A stretch of 64,000 nt of DNA. It comes from Idiomarina piscisalsi. GTDB taxonomy: Bacteria; Pseudomonadota; Gammaproteobacteria; Enterobacterales; Alteromonadaceae. Each line of letters starts with the position of its first letter. The first letter of the stretch is position 1. The DNA lies in contig NZ_PIQA01000006.1 of NCBI RefSeq assembly GCF_003987095.1, positions 62,001-126,000 of the forward strand. Direction: 5' to 3'. A program made the position numbers and the translations under genes. Under the pieces are notes generated by a model. That model was given only the letters and a program-made list of their open reading frames with translations. It did no database searches and was not told the origin of the DNA. This document shows, piece by piece, positions 14,124 through 22,169 of the stretch.

Positions 14124-14858
14124 ATGCAGAATGGCAAAGGTGTTTTGGCGAACAATCGGTTTCGGCAGCCTGCTCAAATTACACTCAAGTCAAACGACGG
14201 TTACCAAACACTGAACATAACCTTGGTTGGTCAACAATACCCCGACTATTTAATTCTTGAATTGTCCCGCCAGTATCGTTGGCAGGATGTATTGCCCCAG
14301 TTGAAAGCGAATAGAACATTCGCGTTTACGACGGTAGCCGCATCGGGTGAGCAAGTCACGGGAACTGTTGATTTACTCAGCATGACACAATTCCCGCAAA
14401 AACTTTTGTTTGTCAGTTACCCCCGAGAGGCAAATGTTCAGTCGTTGCGCACATCTCCTCGCATTTCGGTTAACTGTGGTGCAGAGCTTCAACTGCATCG
14501 TGCACAGGGTAACGGTAATCCATTAAGCGGTATCGTTGTCGATGTATCGGGAAAAGGCATTGGTTTCCAATACCGAGGGACCCAACCGGCTTCTCTGGAG
14601 GACGAAGGCGGATTACAAGCCAGCGTAACAGTGACTGAACCGGGCAACGATTTGTCACTTGGGCTTTTCCATGTAAAAAGTTTGGATATTGTTGGACCAG
14701 GGGTATGGCAGTTTGGGTTAGCGTTTAAAGATAAGCCTGACAACTTCCAAGATTTGCTGGGAAAACTGCTGATGGCATCCTCGGAAGTTAAGGCATTATT
14801 GAGCGACAACGATATTGGTTTTGAAACATCGGATAACACTTTACAAGCAGAATCTTAG
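14124..14858 (+). CDS. YcgR-like PilZ domain protein
   Basis: Putative c-di-GMP receptor, 244 residues. The N-terminal half (about 1-100) resembles the YcgR flagellar-brake domain. The C-terminal half holds a PilZ domain with both binding motifs: RTSPR (RxxxR, 109-113) and DVSGKGIG (D/NxSxxG, 140-147). No membrane segment or signal peptide is visible, so it should be cytoplasmic. By family it would modulate flagellar motility or surface attachment in response to c-di-GMP. It is divergent from the Ser/Thr kinase and lies 80 bases before rpsU, probably as a separate unit. Confidence 0.85.
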   Translation: MQNGKGVLANNRFRQPAQITLKSNDGYQTLNITLVGQQYPDYLILELSRQYRWQDVLPQLKANRTFAFTTVAASGEQVTGTVDLLSMTQFPQKLLFVSYPREANVQSLRTSPRISVNCGAELQLHRAQGNGNPLSGIVVDVSGKGIGFQYRGTQPASLEDEGGLQASVTVTEPGNDLSLGLFHVKSLDIVGPGVWQFGLAFKDKPDNFQDLLGKLLMASSEVKALLSDNDIGFETSDNTLQAES

Positions 14859-14917
14859 TCGGTACAATTCAGCACCAATTTAAGCCAGTAGCGGCTAATT
14901 TTTAATCAAATAGATAA

Positions 14918-15154
<237 letters not shown>

Positions 15155-15201
15155 GAGCGTTTAACGACAATTTGAGTGTTCACTTTTTCGTAAAGTGCTG
15201 G

Positions 15202-15226
15202 AAGCCGTGACTTGTTGTCGCGGCTT
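15202..15226 (+). terminator. rpsU-dnaG intergenic attenuating hairpin
   Basis: AAGCCGTGAC (15202-15211) pairs with GTCGCGGCTT (15217-15226) across a 5-base loop, with one wobble pair. A smaller hairpin, CACTTT/AAAGTG (15181-15197), precedes it. A partial terminator in this position is known for the E. coli operon. Confidence 0.75.
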
Positions 15227-15268
15227 TCGTGTTTCTGTTGATTCTTTAACCTTGAGACTGAGACGGCA

Positions 15269-17014
15269 ATGGCAGGCTTGATCCCTAAAAGCTTTATTCA
15301 CGACTTACTCGAAAGAGCAGACATTGTTGAAGTTGTTGACAGTCGCGTGCCGTTAAAAAAAGCCGGCAAGAACCATCAGGCCTGTTGTCCCTTCCATAAC
15401 GAAAAATCGCCATCCTTCACAGTCAGCCAAGACAAGCAGTTTTATCATTGCTTTGGGTGCGGTGCTCACGGTAACGCCATCGACTTTCTAATGGAGTTCG
15501 ATGGTCTTCAGTTCCCGGACGCCGTTGAAGAACTGGCAGGTTTGTTTGGGGTGCAGGTACCCAGAGAAGAGCCGGAAAACCCGCAAGCGGCGCAGAAGAA
15601 GCAACAGCAAACTCAGGACGATGTCGCGATAATGAATCAAGCGGCACGGTTTTATCAGCATCAGCTGAAACATCATGCGCGTTCGGAGCAAGTTATTGGC
15701 TACCTGAAAAAGCGTGGTTTGAGTGGCGAGACGGTTAAGCGCTTTCAAATAGGTTATGCTCCCGACGACTGGGACAGCTTACTTAAAACCTTTGGGAAAG
15801 GTGCTAAGCAGCGTCAGCAATTGCTCGAGCTGAAACTCATTAACCGTAACGAGAAAGGTCGTCATTATGATTTTTTCCGCGACCGGGTTATGTTTCCTAT
15901 CCACGATCGGCGCGGGCGGGTTGTCGGTTTTGGTGGACGAATCATTGAAGGTGACGGACCTAAGTATTTGAACTCACCGGAAACGCGTTTGTTTCATAAA
16001 GGTAGTGAGCTCTACGGTTACTGGCATATGCAGCAAGCTGTGCGCCGACCAGATCAAGTGGTGGTGGTTGAAGGTTATATGGATGTCGTTGCGTTGTCTC
16101 AGGCGGGCATTGATTATGCCGTTGCATCGCTGGGCACAGCAACAACAACTGAACAGTTACAGCGTTTATTCCGTACCTCGCCGCGCGTCGTTTGTTGCTA
16201 CGATGGCGACCGAGCGGGGCGAGACGCCGCCTGGCGTGCGTTGGAAAATGCGCTGCCGTTATTAAAGGACGGTCTGGACATGGCTTTCTTATTTCTGCCG
16301 GAAGGGGAAGATCCAGACTCCGTTGTTAGAGATAAAGGCAAAGAAGCGTTTGAGCAGGCCTTAACTCAAGCGAAGCCTTTTACTGAATACTTTTTTGAAC
16401 ACTTGCAGGAAGGTATCGACGTTAGTACTGACGCCGGTTGTTCGCAGTTGCTTAGCACGGCCAAACCGCTGATTGAGAAAATAGCGAGCGGTTATTACCG
16501 AGATTCATTAATGCAGAGGTTGGCGGAAATACTGCGGCGTGAGACATCGCAGTTAGAGCGGCACTTTGATAAACCCAACCAAAGAAGACCCAAATCTGAG
16601 TCAATAAAGATGACGCCAATTAGAAAGGCGATATCCTTACTGCTTCAGTATCCGCAGTTGGGCACTAAAATAGCGGTTAAAGAAGAACTGCGGGCACTTC
16701 AGCTAAATGGCGTTGAGTTGTTTATTGAGCTTCACAAACAGTGTGCGAATAAGCCAATGACAACAGCGCAGGTACTTGAGAGCTGGCGCGACAGTGACTA
16801 TTACTCAGCTCTGCAAAAGCTAGCGCTTTGGAATCATCAGCTCGATGAAGAAAACATTGAGCAGGAATTTTCTGATATTTTTATTTATTTGATAGACCAG
16901 TATTTCGAACAAAGAGCAAACGCACTCTTGAAAAAATCGCAAGAGGGCGCATTAACTAAGGTAGAGCGCCAAGAATACCAGACAATTATACAGTACTTAA
17001 ACAAGGCGAAATAA
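15269..17014 (+). CDS. dnaG: DNA primase
   Basis: Synthesises RNA primers at the replication fork. At 581 residues it equals E. coli DnaG. The CHC2 zinc domain (CCPFHNEKSPSF ... YHCFGCGAHG) is at about residues 39-65. The TOPRIM core follows, with VVVVEGYMDVVAL and CYDGDRAGRDAA near residues 262-315. The C-terminal helical DnaB-binding region carries the rest. It lies between rpsU and rpoD, and its 3' end is followed by a separate rpoD promoter. Confidence 0.98.
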   Translation: MAGLIPKSFIHDLLERADIVEVVDSRVPLKKAGKNHQACCPFHNEKSPSFTVSQDKQFYHCFGCGAHGNAIDFLMEFDGLQFPDAVEELAGLFGVQVPREEPENPQAAQKKQQQTQDDVAIMNQAARFYQHQLKHHARSEQVIGYLKKRGLSGETVKRFQIGYAPDDWDSLLKTFGKGAKQRQQLLELKLINRNEKGRHYDFFRDRVMFPIHDRRGRVVGFGGRIIEGDGPKYLNSPETRLFHKGSELYGYWHMQQAVRRPDQVVVVEGYMDVVALSQAGIDYAVASLGTATTTEQLQRLFRTSPRVVCCYDGDRAGRDAAWRALENALPLLKDGLDMAFLFLPEGEDPDSVVRDKGKEAFEQALTQAKPFTEYFFEHLQEGIDVSTDAGCSQLLSTAKPLIEKIASGYYRDSLMQRLAEILRRETSQLERHFDKPNQRRPKSESIKMTPIRKAISLLLQYPQLGTKIAVKEELRALQLNGVELFIELHKQCANKPMTTAQVLESWRDSDYYSALQKLALWNHQLDEENIEQEFSDIFIYLIDQYFEQRANALLKKSQEGALTKVERQEYQTIIQYLNKAK

Positions 17015-17055
17015 CACTTGCTAGTCAGCCTTTTCTAGCTTAAAAGACTGAATTC

Positions 17056-17064
17056 TGTTATACT
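17056..17064 (+). promoter_or_regulatory. Extended -10 promoter of rpoD
   Basis: TG-T-TATACT is an extended -10 element, 52 bases before the rpoD start and after the dnaG stop. No good -35 lies at 17 bases, as expected for the extended -10 class. It would give rpoD expression independent of rpsU-dnaG read-through. Confidence 0.55.
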
Positions 17065-17115
17065 GTCTGGTCATTTTGGGTATTCTACATTCACAGTCAT
17101 GGGTGGAACGTCTGT

Positions 17116-18948
17116 ATGCAGCAGAGTCGGCAATCGCAACTGAAAGTACTTATTGCGAAAGGCAAAGAGCAAGGTTTTTTAACTTTTGCTGAGGTTAATG
17201 ACCATTTACCTCAAGAAATTGTAGATTCCGATCAGGTTGAAGATATTATTCGCATGATCAACGACATGGGCATCCGTGTCTTTGAGAGTGCGCCGGACGC
17301 CGATGACTTGATGATGGCCGAGAGCGCAGCCGACGAAGATGCTGCGGAAGAAGCCGCTCAAGCCCTTGCGTCGGTCGACAGCGAAATTGGCCGAACGACA
17401 GACCCAGTGCGTATGTATATGCGTGAAATGGGTACCGTTGAACTGCTGACTCGTGAAGGCGAAATTGATATTGCCAAGCGCATTGAAGAAGGTATTAACC
17501 AGGTTCAATGCTCTGTGGCGGAATACCCTGAAGCCATTAACTTCCTATTAGAACAGTGGGACTCTTACGAAGCGGAAGAGTTACGCTTAACCGATATCAT
17601 CTCTGGATTTATTGACCCGGAAGAGGTCGATGAAGCGCCTGTTGCTGCAACACACGTTGGTTCTGAACTACCAGAAGAAGAGCTGGAAGACGAAGACGAC
17701 GATGCAGACGAGGATGATGAGGAAGAGTCAGATACTGGCATCGATCCGGAATTCGCTCGCGCCAAGTTTACCGAGCTTCGAGAGCAGTACGAAGCAACTC
17801 GTCAGGCTATTGCCAAACATGGTCGAGATGGAGCCGATGCCCGCGTTGAAATTGACAAACTAAGCGATCTGTTCAAACAGTTCCGCCTGGTACCAAAGCA
17901 GTTCGACCGCTTAGTTAAAGACATGCGTTCAATGATGCAGCGTGTACGTGTGCAAGAACGTATTATTATGAAGTTAAGCGTTGAGCAAGGCGGCATGCCT
18001 AAGCGCGACTTTATGAAAGCCTTTGCCGGTAACGAAAACAGCATGGCATGGGTAGATGCGCAAATTAGCTCAGGCGAGAGCTTCGCAGGAACAATGAAAG
18101 AAACACGCGACGAAATTGAGCGTTGCGTGAATAAGTTGGTCGATGTTGAGAAAGAGACCGGCTTAACCATCGGTAAAGTAAAAGAAATTAACCGCCGTAT
18201 GTCTATTGGTGAGGCGAAAGCCCGCCGTGCGAAAAAAGAGATGGTGGAAGCCAACCTGCGTTTGGTTATTTCAATTGCGAAGAAGTACACCAACCGTGGC
18301 CTGCAATTCCTGGACTTAATTCAGGAAGGTAACATCGGCTTGATGAAAGCGGTAGATAAGTTCGAATATCGCCGTGGTTACAAGTTCTCTACCTATGCTA
18401 CGTGGTGGATCCGCCAGGCAATTACTCGTTCAATTGCGGACCAGGCTCGTACTATCCGTATACCGGTTCATATGATTGAAACTATCAACAAATTGAACCG
18501 TATTTCGCGTCAAATGTTGCAGGAAATGGGCCGAGAGCCGCAGCCGGAAGAATTGGCTGAGCGCATGATGATGCCGGAAGACAAAATTCGCAAAGTTCTA
18601 AAAATTGCAAAAGAACCGATTTCAATGGAAACCCCTATTGGTGACGACGAAGATTCGCACTTGGGTGATTTCATTGAAGACAACACGCTGGACTTACCTA
18701 TCGATTCGGCGACGTCTGAGAGCTTGCGTAACTCAGTGCGCGAAGTGCTCGGCGGCCTTACCGCTCGAGAAGCGAAAGTCTTGCGTATGCGTTTTGGTAT
18801 TGATATGAATACTGACCATACTTTGGAAGAAGTTGGTAAACAGTTTGATGTAACTCGTGAACGAATTCGTCAAATTGAAGCCAAAGCATTAAGAAAGCTT
18901 CGCCATCCAAGCCGCTCTGAGCAGCTTAAATCGTTCTTGGATGAGTAA
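17116..18948 (+). CDS. rpoD: RNA polymerase primary sigma factor (sigma-70)
   Basis: Housekeeping sigma factor, 610 residues against 613 in E. coli. Region 1.1 begins [21 protein letters not shown]; region 1.2 contains [14 protein letters not shown] strongly acidic non-conserved stretch lies near residues 185-215 ([18 protein letters not shown]). Regions 2.2-2.4 contain [20 protein letters not shown] and [17 protein letters not shown], and region 4.2 contains [20 protein letters not shown]. The start is supported by GGTGGA upstream and by alignment. The amidohydrolase gene begins 25 bases after the stop. Confidence 0.99.
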   Translation: MQQSRQSQLKVLIAKGKEQGFLTFAEVNDHLPQEIVDSDQVEDIIRMINDMGIRVFESAPDADDLMMAESAADEDAAEEAAQALASVDSEIGRTTDPVRMYMREMGTVELLTREGEIDIAKRIEEGINQVQCSVAEYPEAINFLLEQWDSYEAEELRLTDIISGFIDPEEVDEAPVAATHVGSELPEEELEDEDDDADEDDEEESDTGIDPEFARAKFTELREQYEATRQAIAKHGRDGADARVEIDKLSDLFKQFRLVPKQFDRLVKDMRSMMQRVRVQERIIMKLSVEQGGMPKRDFMKAFAGNENSMAWVDAQISSGESFAGTMKETRDEIERCVNKLVDVEKETGLTIGKVKEINRRMSIGEAKARRAKKEMVEANLRLVISIAKKYTNRGLQFLDLIQEGNIGLMKAVDKFEYRRGYKFSTYATWWIRQAITRSIADQARTIRIPVHMIETINKLNRISRQMLQEMGREPQPEELAERMMMPEDKIRKVLKIAKEPISMETPIGDDEDSHLGDFIEDNTLDLPIDSATSESLRNSVREVLGGLTAREAKVLRMRFGIDMNTDHTLEEVGKQFDVTRERIRQIEAKALRKLRHPSRSEQLKSFLDE

Positions 18949-18973
18949 GATATTCTCTGACACAGGAGGCAGC

Positions 18974-19762
18974 ATGGGTAATAACCGTGACAATTGGCCG
19001 AAACGTATTATTGACTCGCATTTGCATATTTACGATGACGAGTTTCCGCTAATTGAAAACCAAGGTCATATCCCTGAGCCTTTTTATATTGATGATTATC
19101 GGAATTTAACACGTGGCCTGCCTATTGAAGGCGGTGTTATTGTGTCGGGTTCATTCCAGGGCTTTGAGCAGCGTTATTTGAAAGCCGCACTGGAAAATTT
19201 GGGTGACAACTTTGTAGGCGTGACCCAACTACCAGGCTCTGTGAGTGATGAAAAGATTCAGCAACTGAACGAACACCGCATTCGTGGCGTTCGTGTGAAC
19301 CTGAAGCGCGGTGTTCACCGCGACATTGAAGGTATTGTTGAATTTGGTAAGCGTATTTGGGATTTAGCGGGTTGGCATTTGGAAATTTACGTCGACAGCC
19401 GCGAGCTTGACGACATGGTGCCTACGCTGCTGAAGTTACCGAAACTTAGCGTTGACCACTTAGGTATGGCTAAGTCGGGCTTATCGCAAGTGCGTCGTTT
19501 AGCCGAAGGTGGCGTAAAAATTAAAGCCAGCGGTTTTGGTCGCACAGAAGTCAATGTGGCTGATGCTGTTAAAGCGCTATATAAAACTAACCCAGATGCT
19601 TTAATGTTCGGCACCGACTTACCAGGTACCCGCAGTAACCGTTCGTTTGAGCCTTCGGACATTACAACCATTGTGAATGCGTTGGAAAGTGCCGACGGTG
19701 GTGCAGATGCTGTTGATAAAGTGTTTTATCAAAATGCACGCGACTTCTACCAACTTCCTTAA
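18974..19762 (+). CDS. Amidohydrolase-2 family protein (PDC lactonase-like)
   Basis: Predicted metal-dependent hydrolase of the TIM-barrel amidohydrolase superfamily, nearest in look to 2-pyrone-4,6-dicarboxylate lactonase-type proteins; 262 residues. It has the N-terminal SHLHIYDDE (metal-ligand pair HxH, residues 16-18), VDHLGMAKSG with a histidine in mid-protein, and the C-terminal FGTDLPGTR aspartate motif. I chose ATG 18974 because it has a perfect AGGAGG at 18964-18969; an upstream ATG at 18941 would overlap rpoD. The substrate is unknown. Its place right after rpoD suggests co-transcription. Confidence 0.75.
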   Translation: MGNNRDNWPKRIIDSHLHIYDDEFPLIENQGHIPEPFYIDDYRNLTRGLPIEGGVIVSGSFQGFEQRYLKAALENLGDNFVGVTQLPGSVSDEKIQQLNEHRIRGVRVNLKRGVHRDIEGIVEFGKRIWDLAGWHLEIYVDSRELDDMVPTLLKLPKLSVDHLGMAKSGLSQVRRLAEGGVKIKASGFGRTEVNVADAVKALYKTNPDALMFGTDLPGTRSNRSFEPSDITTIVNALESADGGADAVDKVFYQNARDFYQLP

Positions 19763-19781
19763 TAAGAGCGAGTGACGCAAC

Positions 19782-21197
19782 GTGCAGTCACTCGCAAGCC
19801 ACACCCGCACTAATCGCTGGTTCGCTATCGCTATTATTGCGATAGCGATAGGTGGTCTGCTGCTGACTTATTGGCAGTCATCCGGTCAATTAATCAGTCG
19901 AACGACAAGCAGCCTTGAGCAAACCTGCGCGGCTGTTCAGCGAACTGTTAGTAACCTCTATCCCTCTTCTGAAAGTAAGCAGCAAGCGGTTAGCAACCCC
20001 GAGCTTTTGTATCAGGCTATTAGCGAGTCTATTCGCAATAAGGAATACACGCTTGGCGGCTTTTGGCACATTGAAAATGGATTCATGGGCTACGCGGTAG
20101 CCTCTTCACGTGGTAACTCGCAAGACAGCCAGTTAGCCGGAGCTGTCCAACTGGCTATAAGCTCCGCAGCCCGAAAGGCAATTGCTGATAATAAAGCTGC
20201 TGCAAATGTCACTGAGCAGCTGCCTATACGTGTCGTGGTGGCATGTCCGGAAAAACAGCACGCCGGGCTTGCCATATGGCTTAGTCACCCGATACAGCCG
20301 GTACAGAATTATTTTAGTGTCACTGCAAGCGTGCTATTTGTGTTGCTGGCATTAATTGGTGTTGCCATTATTGTGCGAGAGTCAGCGTTTAATCGGCGTT
20401 GGCACAAAGAGCGTGATCGCATTGTGAATGACGCTGAAGATACCAGTAAAGCTGTTTCTGTGACCTCTGAAGTAGGTGAAATACAGCCTTTCCTTCTTTT
20501 GTTGTATCAAGCACGCCAACAAGTACAGGCTGCTGAGCGAGAACTCGAGAAAGAAGCTGACAAGCTTCGCCTTGCCTCTGAAAAAACCTTAGCCGGTCGC
20601 ATGGCACGTTCAATGGCGGCATTAGCTTTGAATAATTTGGAGAATCTCGAGAAGCGGTTAAGGGACAGTGATAGCGCTGAACTGAAACCTAAAGTACAAG
20701 AGCTTGTGAGCTTGTTCGAAACCTTCTCACAGCTGTCGCCAGACATGCAGGGGCTTGATAAAAGCGACCTCGAGCTAGAGGCGTGGCTGCAGGATATTGC
20801 GGATTATCATGAAAGCTTTTCAGGTGAGAAGAACATTACTGTAACCTCTATTGCCGATGATAGCGTACGCGTCACGATTAGCCCGTTAGTGTTCCGTTTT
20901 GTTTTCGATTACTTATTACGGCATGTTGTGAGTTTTATACCGGTGAATTCCGAAGTGCTGATACAGGCAAATATTGAAGGCGACTTTGTGAATGTGTCCG
21001 TGTGCGACGAAAATAACGGCGTAGTCAAGAAAAACTTAGGTGCTATGTTCGAAACCGATGACGTAAACCCGGATGCATATGGCGTTGGTTTAAAAGTGGT
21101 CAAAGACGCGATAAAAAGTCAGGGCGGCGACATAAATTACGAAAAACTTGAAAAAACATCGCGATTTAACGTGCTGATACCCATGACAAAAGGGTAA
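19782..21197 (+). CDS. Degenerate histidine-kinase-like membrane protein
   Basis: Protein of 471 residues starting with GTG. Membrane segments lie at about 13-30 and 178-198, bracketing a 145-residue periplasmic domain. A cytoplasmic coiled coil (about 235-290) is followed by a HATPase-like C-terminus with DYLLRHVVSF (N-box position), VCDENNGV and GVGLKVVKDAIKSQGG (G2-box-like). There is no HExxxP phospho-acceptor motif and the N-box asparagine is not obvious, so it may bind nucleotide without acting as an autokinase. No response regulator is adjacent. It lies 19 bases after the amidohydrolase gene, and the tRNA promoter overlaps its 3' end. Confidence 0.6.
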   Translation: MQSLASHTRTNRWFAIAIIAIAIGGLLLTYWQSSGQLISRTTSSLEQTCAAVQRTVSNLYPSSESKQQAVSNPELLYQAISESIRNKEYTLGGFWHIENGFMGYAVASSRGNSQDSQLAGAVQLAISSAARKAIADNKAAANVTEQLPIRVVVACPEKQHAGLAIWLSHPIQPVQNYFSVTASVLFVLLALIGVAIIVRESAFNRRWHKERDRIVNDAEDTSKAVSVTSEVGEIQPFLLLLYQARQQVQAAERELEKEADKLRLASEKTLAGRMARSMAALALNNLENLEKRLRDSDSAELKPKVQELVSLFETFSQLSPDMQGLDKSDLELEAWLQDIADYHESFSGEKNITVTSIADDSVRVTISPLVFRFVFDYLLRHVVSFIPVNSEVLIQANIEGDFVNVSVCDENNGVVKKNLGAMFETDDVNPDAYGVGLKVVKDAIKSQGGDINYEKLEKTSRFNVLIPMTKG

Positions 21198-21211
21198 AAA
21201 GTTCGTATAAT
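21183..21211 (+). promoter_or_regulatory. Sigma-70 promoter of tRNA-Ile
   Basis: ATGACA (21183-21188), a 17-base spacer and a perfect TATAAT (21206-21211) lie 32 bases before the tRNA. The GC-rich discriminator CTGCGCCGC just after -10 is typical of stringently controlled stable-RNA promoters. It overlaps the end of the upstream gene. Confidence 0.8.
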
Positions 21212-21243
21212 CTGCGCCGCTTTCAAGCATTCCAACCAGAAAT

Positions 21244-21319
21244 GGCCCCTTAGCTCAGTGGTTAGAGCACCCGACTCATAATCGGTTGGTCCGCAGTTCA
21301 AATCTGCGAGGGGCCACCA
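21244..21319 (+). tRNA. ileX: tRNA-Ile2, anticodon CAU (lysidine type)
   Basis: A 76-base cloverleaf with encoded CCA: acceptor GGCCCCT/AGGGGCC, D-arm TAGCTCAGTGGTTAGAGC, anticodon loop CTCATAA and T-arm loop TTCAAAT. The body is almost identical to E. coli ileX, which also lies near rpoD, and unlike elongator or initiator tRNA-Met. The CAU anticodon is therefore expected to be converted by TilS to lysidine-AU, reading AUA codons as isoleucine. Confidence 0.93.
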
Positions 21320-21486
21320 TTTTTAAATGACACCCTCAGGATCACAGGAATTTCTTTGAGGGGACCACACTCTCTACAAGCCTTTTCTTATTGATTCAAA
21401 TCATGTCTAGGCCGGGCAATACGGGTTAAATTTACTCCCAAACGTTGTATTATGCCGGCATGTTATGAAATCTTCAGGAAAGTATC

Positions 21487-22056
21487 ATGCCAATCGATAT
21501 TAATAGCCGTTACGGTCTTAACCCCGCACATAGTGAAGTCGTAGACGCATGTAAGACTATAAAGCCGTGTAAAGCACTTGATATGGGCTGCTCAAATGGG
21601 CGTAATGCGTTATACCTGAGTCAACTCGGTTTCGACGTAACCGCAGTAGACAATAACCCTGACGCCATCAATATGTTGCGGCAAATTGCCAGTGAAGAGA
21701 ACCTCGATAATATCGACGCCAACATCTACGATATTAATGATGCGAAGCTAACTGACGAGTATGGATTGATAGCCTGCACGGTAACTTTAATGTTTCTTAG
21801 CCCTGCGCGCGTTGATGCGGTTATTGAGAATATGCAATCTCGCACGATGCCTGGCGGTTATAACCTAATTGTCTGCGCAATGAACACGACGGAAAACCCA
21901 TGCCCGGTTCCGTTTCCTTTTACCTTTCAAACAGGGCAGTTGCGCAGCGCATACGAGGGCTGGGAATTACTCAAGTACAATGAAGATGTCGGCACTATGC
22001 ATAATGGTGCAAAACTTCAGTTTGCAACGATGCTGGCGCGCAAACCTAGTAAGTAA
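21487..22056 (+). CDS. tehB: TehB-type SAM-dependent methyltransferase
   Basis: Class I methyltransferase of 189 residues that matches TehB along its whole length, including THSEV-like RYGLNPAHSEVVDA, the SAM-binding motif ALDMGCSNGRNALYL (about 32-46), LMFLSPARV and WELLKYNEDVG, ending FATMLARK. TehB methylates tellurite and selenium compounds and confers tellurite resistance when overproduced; the natural substrate is unclear. No tehA neighbour is present. It is a single-gene unit convergent with the TonB receptor gene. Confidence 0.9.
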   Translation: MPIDINSRYGLNPAHSEVVDACKTIKPCKALDMGCSNGRNALYLSQLGFDVTAVDNNPDAINMLRQIASEENLDNIDANIYDINDAKLTDEYGLIACTVTLMFLSPARVDAVIENMQSRTMPGGYNLIVCAMNTTENPCPVPFPFTFQTGQLRSAYEGWELLKYNEDVGTMHNGAKLQFATMLARKPSK

Positions 22057-22098
22057 AAAGCTTCGGGGTTAGTTAGAGCTTTGACTCTTGTGAGTATT

Positions 22099-22127
22099 CC
22101 GATGGCCAACGTAGTGTGGACCATCGG
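22099..22127. terminator. Hairpin between convergent tehB and TonB receptor genes
   Basis: CCGATGGCC (22099-22107) pairs with GGACCATCGG (22118-22127) apart from one bulged A. No T tract follows on either strand, so it may be a weak bidirectional terminator or an mRNA 3'-end stabiliser. Confidence 0.35.
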
Positions 22128-22169
22128 TCAGTAAGGGCTCTACTATCGCTTTTCCCGCGTCAGTTAAGC

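Noticed and set aside
17565-17765. Serine-rich open frame on the minus strand inside rpoD
   Set aside because: It is the antisense image of the acidic Glu/Asp-rich stretch of sigma-70 and has no ribosome-binding site.
17802-18293. 163-codon minus-strand open frame within rpoD
   Set aside because: Complementary shadow of a strongly conserved coding region; composition is not protein-like.
21244-21319. Reading the CAU tRNA as methionine
   Set aside because: Its body matches the lysidine-type isoleucine tRNA (ileX) and not elongator or initiator methionine tRNA, and its location near rpoD agrees.
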